A stretch of DNA of 64,000 nt from Austwickia sp. TVS 96-490-7B (GTDB lineage Bacteria > Actinomycetota > Actinomycetes > Actinomycetales > Dermatophilaceae). The notes under the pieces were generated by a model, which worked only from the letters and a program-made list of their open reading frames with translations, was not told the DNA's origin and searched no databases. A program made the position numbers and the translations under genes. The stretch's first letter is position 1, and each line of letters opens with the position of its first letter. The DNA is taken from contig NZ_JAHPZL010000008.1 in NCBI RefSeq assembly GCF_019331795.1, positions 551,104 to 615,103 on the forward strand. Direction: 5' to 3'. Positions 1 through 7,679 of the stretch are shown here, piece after piece.

Positions 1-297
1 GTCCTGACCCATCACGCCAGCCGCCTCACCTATCTGATGTGAGGACTGCGCAACTTCACCACCCACCTTTGAAGTGCTCAGATTCTCCATGAAAGCCGCA
101 TTCGAGGCCTCCCCCGACCAGCCCTGGTCATGCAAATACTTCATGTCCCGCATAAAGTCAGTGAAGGACTCCATCAACACCGCTTTAGAGTTCTGGAAAT
201 AATCCATCGCCCCCTTCATTTCCTCTGGGTCAAAAGTGGCAACCATGGCCTTCAGCTTCTGCCCATCAATCCCGTCGTACTTTGCCATGTCAGCCAT
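1..297 (-). CDS. WXG100-like type VII secretion substrate, C-terminally cut by window edge
   Basis: This gene runs off the left edge, so only its first 99 codons are visible. Translation of the minus strand gives a small, helical, Met-, Lys- and Gln-rich protein with no signal peptide. It begins MADMAKYDGIDGQKLKAMV and contains a WSGEA turn at about residue 60, between two predicted helices. This W-x-G hairpin layout is that of WXG100/ESX substrates and of the N-terminal domains of longer type VII effectors. Codon third positions are clearly less GC-rich than in dapF next door. The frame stays open upstream, with an alternative ATG at 402 and an acceptable tryptophan-rich extension. I chose ATG 297 because it leaves room for a promoter after the dapF terminator. 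Family assignment is inference from pattern; the missing C-terminus decides whether it is a simple ESX protein or a toxin. Confidence 0.5.
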   Translation of the reverse strand, partial: MADMAKYDGIDGQKLKAMVATFDPEEMKGAMDYFQNSKAVLMESFTDFMRDMKYLHDQGWSGEASNAAFMENLSTSKVGGEVAQSSHQIGEAAGVMGQD

Positions 298-452
298 CAG
301 TCCCCACGCTTCCTCTGAGCTCTCACACCAGCACACCAAGTCGAACGACCAACTCACAGCATCATGACACGCTACCCCTGCACCAAACCGCCATTCACCC
401 ATGCCACTAGCAGTGGCTGCGCCAAGGCCTGATGGTGATCATCAACGTCAGC

Positions 453-501
453 AAAAAAGCCCGTAGCGCCAGGGACGTCACATTCCCCTGGCGCTACGGG
501 C
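453..501 (-). terminator. Intrinsic terminator of the miaA-dapF operon
   Basis: A perfect 16-bp stem (459-474 with 486-501) has an 11-base loop and is followed on the minus strand by six T residues (458-453). It lies 59 bases beyond the dapF stop codon and separates that operon from the WXG100-like gene. Confidence 0.9.
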
Positions 502-559
502 CGTGGCTGCTCGACTAATTCCTCGCAAATCTGGCTTCACGTGTCAACGTGCGCATGCC

Positions 560-1447
560 TCAGGCCATGTGGGACCGCCACTGACCATCGGCGACCAAGA
601 CGGCCGGGCCGCGCAGTTCGACCTCGCCACCAGGGAGGGCGGTGACGTGGACGGTGCCCCCAGGGATGTCGACCTGCCACGAGGTGTGCTCCGCAGCGGC
701 GCCGCTCCACATCATGCAGGCCAAGGCTGCTGCGCAGGCTCCGGTGCCGCAGGACTTGGTTTCTCCGACACCACGTTCCACGACCCGCATCCGCAGGTGA
801 CCTGCCCTAAGGACCTGCACGAATTCGACGTTAGTGCTGTGCTCGGGCATCGGGTTGACCTGCGGTGGCGTGGCCAAGTCGAGGCTGTCCAGGTCGATGC
901 TCTCGGGGAGCGCGACGACGGTGTGCGGATTGCCCATATTCAGTGACAGGCCAGGCCAGGGTTCGTGGCCTGGCAGGTGCACTAACGCGTCGTGGCCATG
1001 CTCGGTGAAAGCGTCCGGGTGGTCGATGCGCCACGGACCGAGGTTGACGGCGTACTCGTCTTGCCCGTCCTGGTCGGTGACACAGACCGTTTTAATGCCC
1101 GCACGAGTAGCGATAGCGAACGAATTACCGTGACTCCACCCTTCCCGACGAAGGTACGCAGCGAAAACACGGGTGCCATTGCCGCACATTTCGGCGACGC
1201 TGCCGTCAGCGTTGCGGTAATCCATGAACCACTCGGCTCGCTCAGCCTGCGCTCGTACGTGTTCTTCGGCGGCATACCGGGTGGGGACTACCCGAATCAC
1301 CCCGTCCGCGCCGATCCCTGCATGTCGATCAGCGAGCGCCTGCACCAGGTCATGTCCCAGGTCGAGGGTGCCGTCGGGGTCGGGGACGAGCACGAAGTCG
1401 TTGTGGGTGCCGTGGCCTTTGGTGAAAGTCAGCGTGGTGGGGGTCAC
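560..1447 (-). CDS. dapF: Diaminopimelate epimerase
   Basis: This cytoplasmic, cofactor-independent epimerase converts LL- to meso-diaminopimelate for lysine and peptidoglycan synthesis. The 295-residue product has the usual family length. Both catalytic cysteine motifs are present: AEMCGNGTR in the N-terminal half and KSCGTGACA in the C-terminal half, plus the substrate-binding NMGNPH segment. The frame is open further upstream, but the extra residues are low-complexity Pro/Thr/Ser and would lie inside miaA. GTG 1447 is therefore taken as the start, five bases after the miaA stop, with AAGGCAG as the likely ribosome-binding site. It is the last gene of the miaA-dapF unit, and dapB lies 25 kb away in this window. 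Confidence 0.96.
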   Translation of the reverse strand: MTPTTLTFTKGHGTHNDFVLVPDPDGTLDLGHDLVQALADRHAGIGADGVIRVVPTRYAAEEHVRAQAERAEWFMDYRNADGSVAEMCGNGTRVFAAYLRREGWSHGNSFAIATRAGIKTVCVTDQDGQDEYAVNLGPWRIDHPDAFTEHGHDALVHLPGHEPWPGLSLNMGNPHTVVALPESIDLDSLDLATPPQVNPMPEHSTNVEFVQVLRAGHLRMRVVERGVGETKSCGTGACAAALACMMWSGAAAEHTSWQVDIPGGTVHVTALPGGEVELRGPAVLVADGQWRSHMA

Positions 1448-1451
1448 TGGA

Positions 1452-2399
1452 TCATTCTGCCTTGGTGGGGTGGACGGGGGTGGTGACTGTTGTTGGGCTG
1501 GGATTGTCGATGAGGTGTCGGGCGGCGTCGAGGAGGTCGTCACGGTCAGCGTCTAGCCAGTGGATGCGGGGGTCAGCGCCGAACCAGGATTCTTGGCGGC
1601 GGACGAGGCGCCGGGTGGCGCGGGTGGTGTCGGTGATGGCATCGGCTTCAGTGCAGCGACCGTCGAGTTGAGCGAGTGCTTGGGCGTATCCGACGGCGCG
1701 GGAGGCAGTGCGGGTCTCGGCGAGACCGCGGGCCTGGAGGTCAGTGACTTCGTCGAGGAGGCCGTGGTGCCACATCTGTGCGGTACGTCGTTCGATGCGG
1801 GCGTCGAGGTCGGGCCGTGGGAGTCGCAACCCGATCTGCACGGTGGGGCGCAAGTATTCCCGTCGGGGCATGGTGGCGGAGAAGGGGCGGCCGGTGAGGT
1901 CAATCACTTCGAGGGCGCGGACGATACGGCGTGCGTTGCGGGGTTCGATGGCGTGTGCAGCGACAGGGTCGCGGCGGGTGAGTTCGGCGTACAGGTTGTC
2001 AATGCCGACGGTGTCGAGGCGCGCTTGCCAGGCGGCACGCACGGTGGGGTCGGTGGGGGGGATCTCCAGGACATCGATGGCGGCTCGGACGTAGAGTCCG
2101 GATCCGCCGCAGATCACGGGGAGGTGTCCGCGGGCGAGAATCGCGTCGATGTCGGTGCGGGCGTGTGTTTGGTAGGCGGCAACGGAGGCGTCGTCGTGAA
2201 TGTCGAGGACGTCGAGTTGATGGTGCGCGATGCCATCTCGTTCGGCTGGGGGGACTTTCGCGGTACCAATGTCCATGCCGCGGTACAGCTGGGAGGCATC
2301 TGCGTTGACGATTTCACCGTCGAGTGCTGAGGCGATGGCGATCGCCAGCGCGGACTTGCCGGTGGCTGTCGCACCGACCACCGTCACCACTGCGTTCAC
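1452..2399 (-). CDS. miaA: tRNA dimethylallyltransferase
   Basis: MiaA transfers a dimethylallyl group to A37 of tRNAs that read codons starting with U; MiaB then methylthiolates the product. The 315-residue protein has the P-loop GATATGKS at about residues 9-16, the DASQLYRGMDIGTAK substrate motif near 34-48, and the GGSGLYVRAA segment. GTG 2399 has a strong GGGAGG upstream. It is followed almost directly by dapF, so the two are probably co-transcribed. MiaB, the next enzyme of the same modification, is encoded nearby at 2794-4323. Confidence 0.96.
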   Translation of the reverse strand: MNAVVTVVGATATGKSALAIAIASALDGEIVNADASQLYRGMDIGTAKVPPAERDGIAHHQLDVLDIHDDASVAAYQTHARTDIDAILARGHLPVICGGSGLYVRAAIDVLEIPPTDPTVRAAWQARLDTVGIDNLYAELTRRDPVAAHAIEPRNARRIVRALEVIDLTGRPFSATMPRREYLRPTVQIGLRLPRPDLDARIERRTAQMWHHGLLDEVTDLQARGLAETRTASRAVGYAQALAQLDGRCTEADAITDTTRATRRLVRRQESWFGADPRIHWLDADRDDLLDAARHLIDNPSPTTVTTPVHPTKAE

Positions 2400-2550
2400 G
2401 GTGACCTCCCATGATGTCGTCTCGTAGCGCCCTGGTCAGAATAGACAGCGTGGCGGTGTGCGGCGTGTCCTGCCCCTACGATGAGTCGTCCCCGCTTGGG
2501 GTCCTGTCTGCAGGGCCGGGCGTCCCGGCATCGTCATGAACGGAGCACCA

Positions 2551-2724
2551 ATGAGCATCTTCGACAACCTCAAGGACAAAGCCAGCGAGGTCCTGCGCAA
2601 CGAGGAACTCACTGACCAGGCTTTGGACCGGGTCGCTGACCTTGCCAAGGGCGTTGCTGGTGACCATGCGGACAAGGTCGACAAGGCTCGTGAGGTGCTT
2701 GACGGTCGGCTAGGCAACGAGTGA
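2551..2724 (+). CDS. Small antitoxin-like protein (MT0933/Rv0909 type)
   Basis: A 57-residue, highly charged helical protein beginning MSIFDNLKDKASEVL. Short actinobacterial proteins of the form M-x-I-F-D-K-x-K are grouped as MT0933-type antitoxins, and this one fits in length, N-terminus and Lys/Asp/Glu composition. No partner toxin gene lies beside it: the flanks are miaA (divergent) and miaB (convergent). An antitoxin role is therefore only a family label. ATG 2551 is preferred over the in-frame ATG at 2536 because GGAG sits seven bases before it. Confidence 0.6.
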   Translation: MSIFDNLKDKASEVLRNEELTDQALDRVADLAKGVAGDHADKVDKAREVLDGRLGNE

Positions 2725-2730
2725 CCTGGC

Positions 2731-2763
2731 GGGGTCCTCGACGTAGCTATTGTCGAGGACCCC
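2731..2763. terminator. Hairpin terminator between convergent genes
   Basis: Twelve perfect base pairs (2731-2742 with 2752-2763) around a nine-base loop lie between the stop of the small plus-strand gene and the stop of miaB. There is no clear T run, so this is a likely shared, possibly factor-assisted, terminator. Confidence 0.65.
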
Positions 2764-2793
2764 GGATTGCTCGTTGCGGTTGGCAGCGGGCGG

Positions 2794-4323
2794 TCAGCAG
2801 TTGGTGCCGCATTCGGTGTGAGAAGCCGGTGTTGGCGCGGGCGGCCCGACTTGTGGCAACCCCAACGTGACCGTCGGTCGGCCGGGAACCGGATTGTCTT
2901 GCGCTTGCGCCCAAGCGTCGCCGCCACGGGTACGTCGTACGGCGTACGGGCCACCGTGGAGAGCCGAATCGGCGACCAGGTGATGTGGGGCGCCATATGT
3001 GACTGCGACCTCGACGAGGTCCCCGGGTCGAGGAAGGTCCCCGGTGTGCCGGGCCTGTTCTGGGACGGCGAAATGGACGAGCCGGTTATCCCGTGCCCTT
3101 CCGGACATTCGGGCCGTCTCAGCGTCTTTGCGGCCTTCGCCGGGGGCGACGAGCACTTCCACAGTGCGTCCTTCGATGGCGCGGTTTTCCGCCCAGGAAA
3201 TGTCATCTTGTACGGCGACGAGCCGTTCGAATCGTTCCTGGACAACCTCTTTGGGTACCTGCCGGTCCATCGTGGCGGCCGGCGTTCCGGGGCGCACCGA
3301 GTATTGGAACGTGAACGCCCCGGCAAACCGGGCTTGTCTGACCACGTTCAGGGTGTCTTCGAAGTCGGCGTCGCTCTCCCCGGGGAAACCCACGATGATG
3401 TCCGTGGTGATCGCGGCGTGCGGGATCTGCGCTCGCACATCGTCCAGGATCCGCAGGAATCGGTCGCTGCGGTAGCTACGTCGCATCTCTCGCAGCACTT
3501 TGTCCGATCCCGACTGCAACGGCATGTGTAGTTGTGGCATGACATTCGGAGTCTGCGCCATCGCCTCAATGACGTCCTCGGTGAACGCCGCCGGATGTGG
3601 GCTGGTGAATCGCACTCGCTCCAGGCCGTCGATGTGTCCGCAGGAGCGGAGCAGCTTCGCGAAGGCACCTTTATCGCCGAATTCCACGCCGTAGGTGTTG
3701 ACGTTTTGTCCGAGCAGGGTGATTTCCACGACGCCTTGGTCGACGAGGGCCTGCACCTCAGCGAGAATATCCCCGGGTCGCCGGTCCTGTTCTTTGCCGC
3801 GCAGCGCTGGGACGATGCAGTAGGTGCAGGTGTTATTGCAGCCCACGCTAATTGACACCCATCCGGCGTACGTCGAGTCCCGGCGCGTGGGCAGGGTCGA
3901 CGGGAACACTTCGAGCGCTTCGAGGATTTCCACCTCGGCGCGTTTATTGTGTCGGGCCCGGTCGAGCAGCGCCGGCAAATGGCCGATGTTGTGCGTGCCA
4001 AAGACCACATCGACCCATGGCGCTCGAGACACGATGAGGTCGCGGTCTTTTTGAGCCATGCAACCACCCACGGCGATCTGCATCTGCGGGTTGCGGGTTT
4101 TGGCGGGGCGGAGCTGACCGAGGTTGCCGTAAAGCTTGTTGTCGGCGTTCTCGCGGACGGCACAGGTGTTGAAGACGACCACGTCGGCGGTCTCTGGTCG
4201 CTGTGCCTCAGGGATGCTGGCGAGGTCGACGTACCCGGCGGCCTCGAGGAGACCGGCGAGACGTTCGGAGTCGTGCACGTTCATCTGGCACCCGTGGGTG
4301 CGCACGTCATAGGTCTTGCTCAC
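2794..4323 (-). CDS. miaB: tRNA-2-methylthio-N6-dimethylallyladenosine synthase
   Basis: This radical-SAM methylthiotransferase adds the 2-methylthio group to i6A37 made by MiaA. The 509-residue protein begins [14 protein letters not shown], the UPF0004 domain that holds the auxiliary Fe-S cluster. It then has the radical-SAM cysteines in [16 protein letters not shown] near residue 155, and a C-terminal TRAM-like domain followed by a Pro-rich tail. GTG 4323 with GGAAAG nine bases upstream gives the normal N-terminus. The longer open frame upstream encodes Arg/Cys-rich sequence unlike the family. Confidence 0.96.
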   Translation of the reverse strand: MSKTYDVRTHGCQMNVHDSERLAGLLEAAGYVDLASIPEAQRPETADVVVFNTCAVRENADNKLYGNLGQLRPAKTRNPQMQIAVGGCMAQKDRDLIVSRAPWVDVVFGTHNIGHLPALLDRARHNKRAEVEILEALEVFPSTLPTRRDSTYAGWVSISVGCNNTCTYCIVPALRGKEQDRRPGDILAEVQALVDQGVVEITLLGQNVNTYGVEFGDKGAFAKLLRSCGHIDGLERVRFTSPHPAAFTEDVIEAMAQTPNVMPQLHMPLQSGSDKVLREMRRSYRSDRFLRILDDVRAQIPHAAITTDIIVGFPGESDADFEDTLNVVRQARFAGAFTFQYSVRPGTPAATMDRQVPKEVVQERFERLVAVQDDISWAENRAIEGRTVEVLVAPGEGRKDAETARMSGRARDNRLVHFAVPEQARHTGDLPRPGDLVEVAVTYGAPHHLVADSALHGGPYAVRRTRGGDAWAQAQDNPVPGRPTVTLGLPQVGPPAPTPASHTECGTNC

Positions 4324-4544
4324 GGCATCTTTCCGTTGAGAGAGCGGCGGGATCGGTCGGCGACACCGGCTGCGGCAGCGCAGGTACGTCGGGAACTGCT
4401 GCTTCCCGACATCTCCGGTACGACGTCGACACTCCAGGGTACGGGGGTTCTGTGGGACTCGGTGATGCCTCCCCACCTCAGCCGATATCACCTGCACCGA
4501 GCAACTCAACGGACCCTTGCGCAAGTGTTGTCCCTGGCGGCACA

Positions 4545-4550
4545 TACGGT
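4545..4550 (+). promoter_or_regulatory. Candidate -10 hexamer for a leaderless transcript
   Basis: TACGGT lies seven bases before ATG 4558, and no Shine-Dalgarno sequence is present. This is the spacing expected if transcription starts at the start codon. Confidence 0.35.
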
Positions 4551-4557
4551 GCTAGTC

Positions 4558-5286
4558 ATGATGGGTTATAACCACGCCACCATGACGATGATCGCCGGGG
4601 TCCTCACGATCCCCCTCGTGCAGCCGGCTTCCGGTATAGATGCCGCCGTGTGGGTGATCGAATGCGGAGGGTTTGGCCTGCTCGCTGACCTAGATCACCC
4701 CAAAGCGAGCGTCGCCCGGATGTGGGGACCCGTCACTGAAGCGCTCGCCCACATCGTCACCGCTGTCAGCAGAGGACATCGTTGGGGCACCCACGACTTA
4801 CTGTTAGCGCCGCCGTTGGCGTACATGCTCTTCACCTACGCCGCCCGGTCCTACCCGACCCGATTATTTGCGCTGGCCTTAGCCATCGGGTTGGCGTTAC
4901 GTGCTGTCACGATGCTCGGCGGGACCTATATGGGTGCTGGAGTCAACGCTGGGGTTTCCTGGGTCGGTGCCTGGTGGATGCTCGAGCATGTCGCGTCAGC
5001 GGACACCCACCTTCCCTTTGCCGCAGCGCTGGGAATCATCAGCCACATCCTGGGCGACAGCATCACCAAACGTAAGGTCCCCGTCCCTATCGTGTGGATC
5101 TGGACGAAGGAACGGTTCGGGCTGCCTCTGCTCACGACCAACAGCCGCATGGAACGAAACGTGATCGCCCCCGCGCTGACCAGTATCTTGCTGGTCAGCA
5201 CCTGGTACATCTTGGACCCTCAGACCCGCCGAGACGTCATTGAGGTCTTCCCGATTTTGCGGCACGACTGGATCTCCACCATTTGA
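4558..5286 (+). CDS. YdjM/LexA-regulated-type membrane protein (metal-dependent hydrolase family)
   Basis: The 242-residue integral membrane protein has about five or six hydrophobic segments. The MMGYNHATMTM start, a LLADLDHPKAS motif near residue 40 and a conserved GDSITK motif near 170 match the YdjM/DUF457 family, whose members resemble membrane-bound metal-dependent hydrolases. The His and Asp residues at GYNH, DLDHP and HDLLL are the likely metal ligands. The biochemical role is unknown for this branch. The start is taken at tandem ATGs 4558/4561; the open frame upstream is antisense to miaB. It is divergent from miaB and convergent with recX. Confidence 0.8.
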   Translation: MMGYNHATMTMIAGVLTIPLVQPASGIDAAVWVIECGGFGLLADLDHPKASVARMWGPVTEALAHIVTAVSRGHRWGTHDLLLAPPLAYMLFTYAARSYPTRLFALALAIGLALRAVTMLGGTYMGAGVNAGVSWVGAWWMLEHVASADTHLPFAAALGIISHILGDSITKRKVPVPIVWIWTKERFGLPLLTTNSRMERNVIAPALTSILLVSTWYILDPQTRRDVIEVFPILRHDWISTI

Positions 5287-5338
5287 GCCCCGTGAGGACA
5301 TCACTGTCGGTTCAGGAGGAGATGTGTGCCTCCCCACG

Positions 5339-6010
5339 TCAATCCCGTTGATGCTCTGGGCTGTCTTGCAGTGCTTCTCGGATCACAGCCGCAGACACGT
5401 CCGCCGAGTAGCCTTTCCGAGCCAACGTCCCAGCCAGTCGTCGTATCTGAGTTGGGCGTGGCAGCCCGTGCATGGTACGTAAGCGTTTGTCGACTACTCG
5501 ACGCGCCTCGTCCCGCTCCGTGACCTCGTCGACCTGGGCTAGTGCCTCTTCGGCGAGTTCCGGGTCGATACCGTGACGACGCAACTCGACGCGTAACCCC
5601 CGCCGGGCCAGCCCACGACCACTCTGCACGCTGCGCACCAACATTCCGGCGTACTCCCGGTCATCGACCAAGCCGACCTCCTCCATCCGGTCCAGGACGG
5701 AGGAGGCTACCTCGAGCGGGATACCTCGGCGGCGTAATTTCTCAGCCAAGTCAGCCCGGCTGCGTGGCGCCGCAGTCAACAGCCGCAGCACGTAGTGCCG
5801 AGCTGTCTCATACGGATCAGCAGCGGGCGCTGACGACCCCTGCTGCTCCTTCTCTGTCGATGAGGATCGCTTCACCCCGCCGGGACGATCTGCCCCTGGA
5901 GTGCTCCCCGTCGATCCGATGGCATGTCGGGCCTCAGCCTCTGCCAAGGCCCGACGCGCCACCTCGACGCGGGACAGTGCGTCCTGCCCCTGCGGCACCG
6001 ATGAGCTCAC
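5339..6010 (-). CDS. recX: RecA regulatory protein
   Basis: RecX binds in the RecA filament groove and inhibits recombination. The 223-residue product has a variable charged N-terminus (about 75 residues) and then three tandem RecX three-helix repeats, from YVLRLLTAAPRSRADLAEKL to the C-terminus. GTG 6010 has GAGGGTGAT directly upstream and lies eight bases after the recA stop, so recA and recX form one operon under the SOS box at 7322. The frame extends into recA with arginine-rich sequence that is not family-like. Confidence 0.93.
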   Translation of the reverse strand: MSSSVPQGQDALSRVEVARRALAEAEARHAIGSTGSTPGADRPGGVKRSSSTEKEQQGSSAPAADPYETARHYVLRLLTAAPRSRADLAEKLRRRGIPLEVASSVLDRMEEVGLVDDREYAGMLVRSVQSGRGLARRGLRVELRRHGIDPELAEEALAQVDEVTERDEARRVVDKRLRTMHGLPRPTQIRRLAGTLARKGYSADVSAAVIREALQDSPEHQRD

Positions 6011-6017
6011 ATCACCC

Positions 6018-7142
6018 TCAGAAGGACGTCGGCACCGTGGCCAACGGCACGTCGGCGGGAGCCTTGCCCCGGCCCTTACGGGCAGGCTTCTCCGGCGCCG
6101 GTGCCGTGTCACCAGCAGCAGATGTCACCGGCTCCTTGGCCCCCGGGCCGACTCCCAGCTTCGCTTTGATCTTGCGTTCTAGTTCGTCAGCCAGACCAGG
6201 GTTGTCTCGCAGGAAGTTCCGCGCATTTTCTTTGCCCTGTCCCAGCTGGTCACCTTCGTACGTATACCAAGCGCCGGACTTTCGCACGAAGCCGTGCTCC
6301 ACACCCATATCAATGAGGCCGCCCTCGCGGGAAATGCCCTGACCATAGATGATGTCGAATTCCGCCTGCTTGAACGGCGGGGACACTTTATTTTTGACAA
6401 CTTTGCAACGGGTGCGGTTACCAACCGGCTCCGAGCCGTCCTTCAATGTCTCAATCCGCCGCACATCCATCCGCACCGAAGCGTAGAACTTCAATGCTTT
6501 ACCACCGGTCGTGGTCTCCGGGGAGCCAAACATCACGCCGATCTTCTCGCGCAGCTGGTTAATGAAGATCGCCGTAGTCCCAGTGCTGTTGAGCGCACCA
6601 GTGATCTTCCGCAACGCCTGGCTCATCAACCGAGCCTGCAAACCGACATGTGAATCACCCATCTCGCCCTCGATTTCAGCACGCGGCACCAACGCCGCCA
6701 CCGAGTCAATGACGATGATGTCCAGCGCGCCGGAGCGAATCAGCATGTCCGCGATTTCCAACGCCTGCTCACCGGTGTCAGGCTGGCTGACCAACAGCGC
6801 ATCCGTATCGACGCCCAGTTTCTTTGCATACTCCGGGTCCAAAGCGTGCTCGGCGTCGATGAATGCCGCGATACCACCGGCTTTCTGCGCATTTGCTACC
6901 GCGTGCAAAGCAACCGTCGTCTTACCCGAAGACTCTGGGCCATAAATCTCCACGATCCGCCCCCGCGGCAACCCACCAATCCCCAACGCCACGTCCAACG
7001 CGATCGACCCGGTCGGGATGACCTCAATCGGAGGGCGAACGTCATCCCCCAAGCGCATCACCGCCCCCTTACCGTGGGACTTCTCGATCTGCGCCATCAC
7101 CGTTTCCAGCGATTTCACCTTCTGATCTGCCGAAGCAGCCAT
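6018..7142 (-). CDS. recA: Recombinase RecA
   Basis: RecA is the ATP-dependent strand-exchange protein and the co-protease for LexA cleavage. The 374-residue protein has Walker A GPESSGKT near residue 68, the [15 protein letters not shown] Walker B segment, the L2-loop region [16 protein letters not shown], and an acidic/Ala-rich C-terminal tail. No intein interrupts it, unlike some mycobacterial recA genes. ATG 7142 is chosen with AGGTGCGAG upstream; the extra codons up to 7193 lack family similarity. It is followed by recX and preceded by a LexA-type operator and the DUF3046 gene. Confidence 0.98.
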   Translation of the reverse strand: MAASADQKVKSLETVMAQIEKSHGKGAVMRLGDDVRPPIEVIPTGSIALDVALGIGGLPRGRIVEIYGPESSGKTTVALHAVANAQKAGGIAAFIDAEHALDPEYAKKLGVDTDALLVSQPDTGEQALEIADMLIRSGALDIIVIDSVAALVPRAEIEGEMGDSHVGLQARLMSQALRKITGALNSTGTTAIFINQLREKIGVMFGSPETTTGGKALKFYASVRMDVRRIETLKDGSEPVGNRTRCKVVKNKVSPPFKQAEFDIIYGQGISREGGLIDMGVEHGFVRKSGAWYTYEGDQLGQGKENARNFLRDNPGLADELERKIKAKLGVGPGAKEPVTSAAGDTAPAPEKPARKGRGKAPADVPLATVPTSF

Positions 7143-7321
7143 CTCGCACCTGCCCATCTCAACACTCGTTATCGGCCGTCTACCTGCGACCATGACCGGT
7201 GCGCGATCAGCGCCTCGGCGTCCGGTCAGACGTTAAAGGTCGGCACCGACAACGCCCCGTCACGGCGTACTGATGTGGACGGAACGAAGACCGGCCGACC
7301 CCCCTGTGGACGACACCTTAG

Positions 7322-7337
7322 CCGAACTTGTGTTCGA
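7322..7337 (-). promoter_or_regulatory. LexA-binding SOS box of recA-recX
   Basis: The site reads CCGAAC-TTGT-GTTCGA, one mismatch from the actinobacterial/Gram-positive SOS consensus TCGAAC-N4-GTTCGA. It lies 180 bases upstream of recA in the intergenic gap after the DUF3046 gene, which fits LexA repression of recA-recX. Confidence 0.8.
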
Positions 7338-7354
7338 ACGTCGGCTGGGCGCGC

Positions 7355-7588
7355 TTAGTCAATCGGTCCCCGCCGTACCGGCCTGTCCCGGCCCCATTGG
7401 CGTTCTGGTGGCACCGCCATTGCCACGCACACCGCCTCCCAGATCTGCCGTGGCGCCACCCCCGCAGCCAACGCTTCCGAAGCCGTCATGCTCCCCAGCT
7501 CGGACAATGCCTGATGGTCTGCGACCATCCTGGCCCGCCCCCGACCGAACTCCTCCTCCATCAACCGCCAAAACTCCATCAATCGCAT
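7355..7588 (-). CDS. DUF3046 domain protein
   Basis: A 77-residue protein beginning MRLMEFWRLMEEEFG. The family pattern of M-R-L-x-E-F-W, an internal D-H-x-x-L-x-E-L-G, and A-L-A-A-G-x-x-P-x-x-I/V-W-x-A-V-C is fully present. DUF3046 genes are typically found beside recA in Actinobacteria; the function is not known. The start is taken at ATG 7588, where family similarity begins, although no good ribosome-binding site is visible. The reading frame stays open upstream to 7921, inside the divergent lhr gene. Confidence 0.85.
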   Translation of the reverse strand: MRLMEFWRLMEEEFGRGRARMVADHQALSELGSMTASEALAAGVAPRQIWEAVCVAMAVPPERQWGRDRPVRRGPID

Positions 7589-7679
7589 CGAAGAAGTCAA
7601 CCAGATCTGCCCTGAACGCGGGGACGGCCCCGCCACAGCAGCCTGCGATGTCGGTGCCGCATGCCACGCTGGATTCACC

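Noticed and set aside
1560-2330. 256-codon open frame antisense to miaA
   Set aside because: Gly/Val/Asp-rich mirror of a complete miaA gene.
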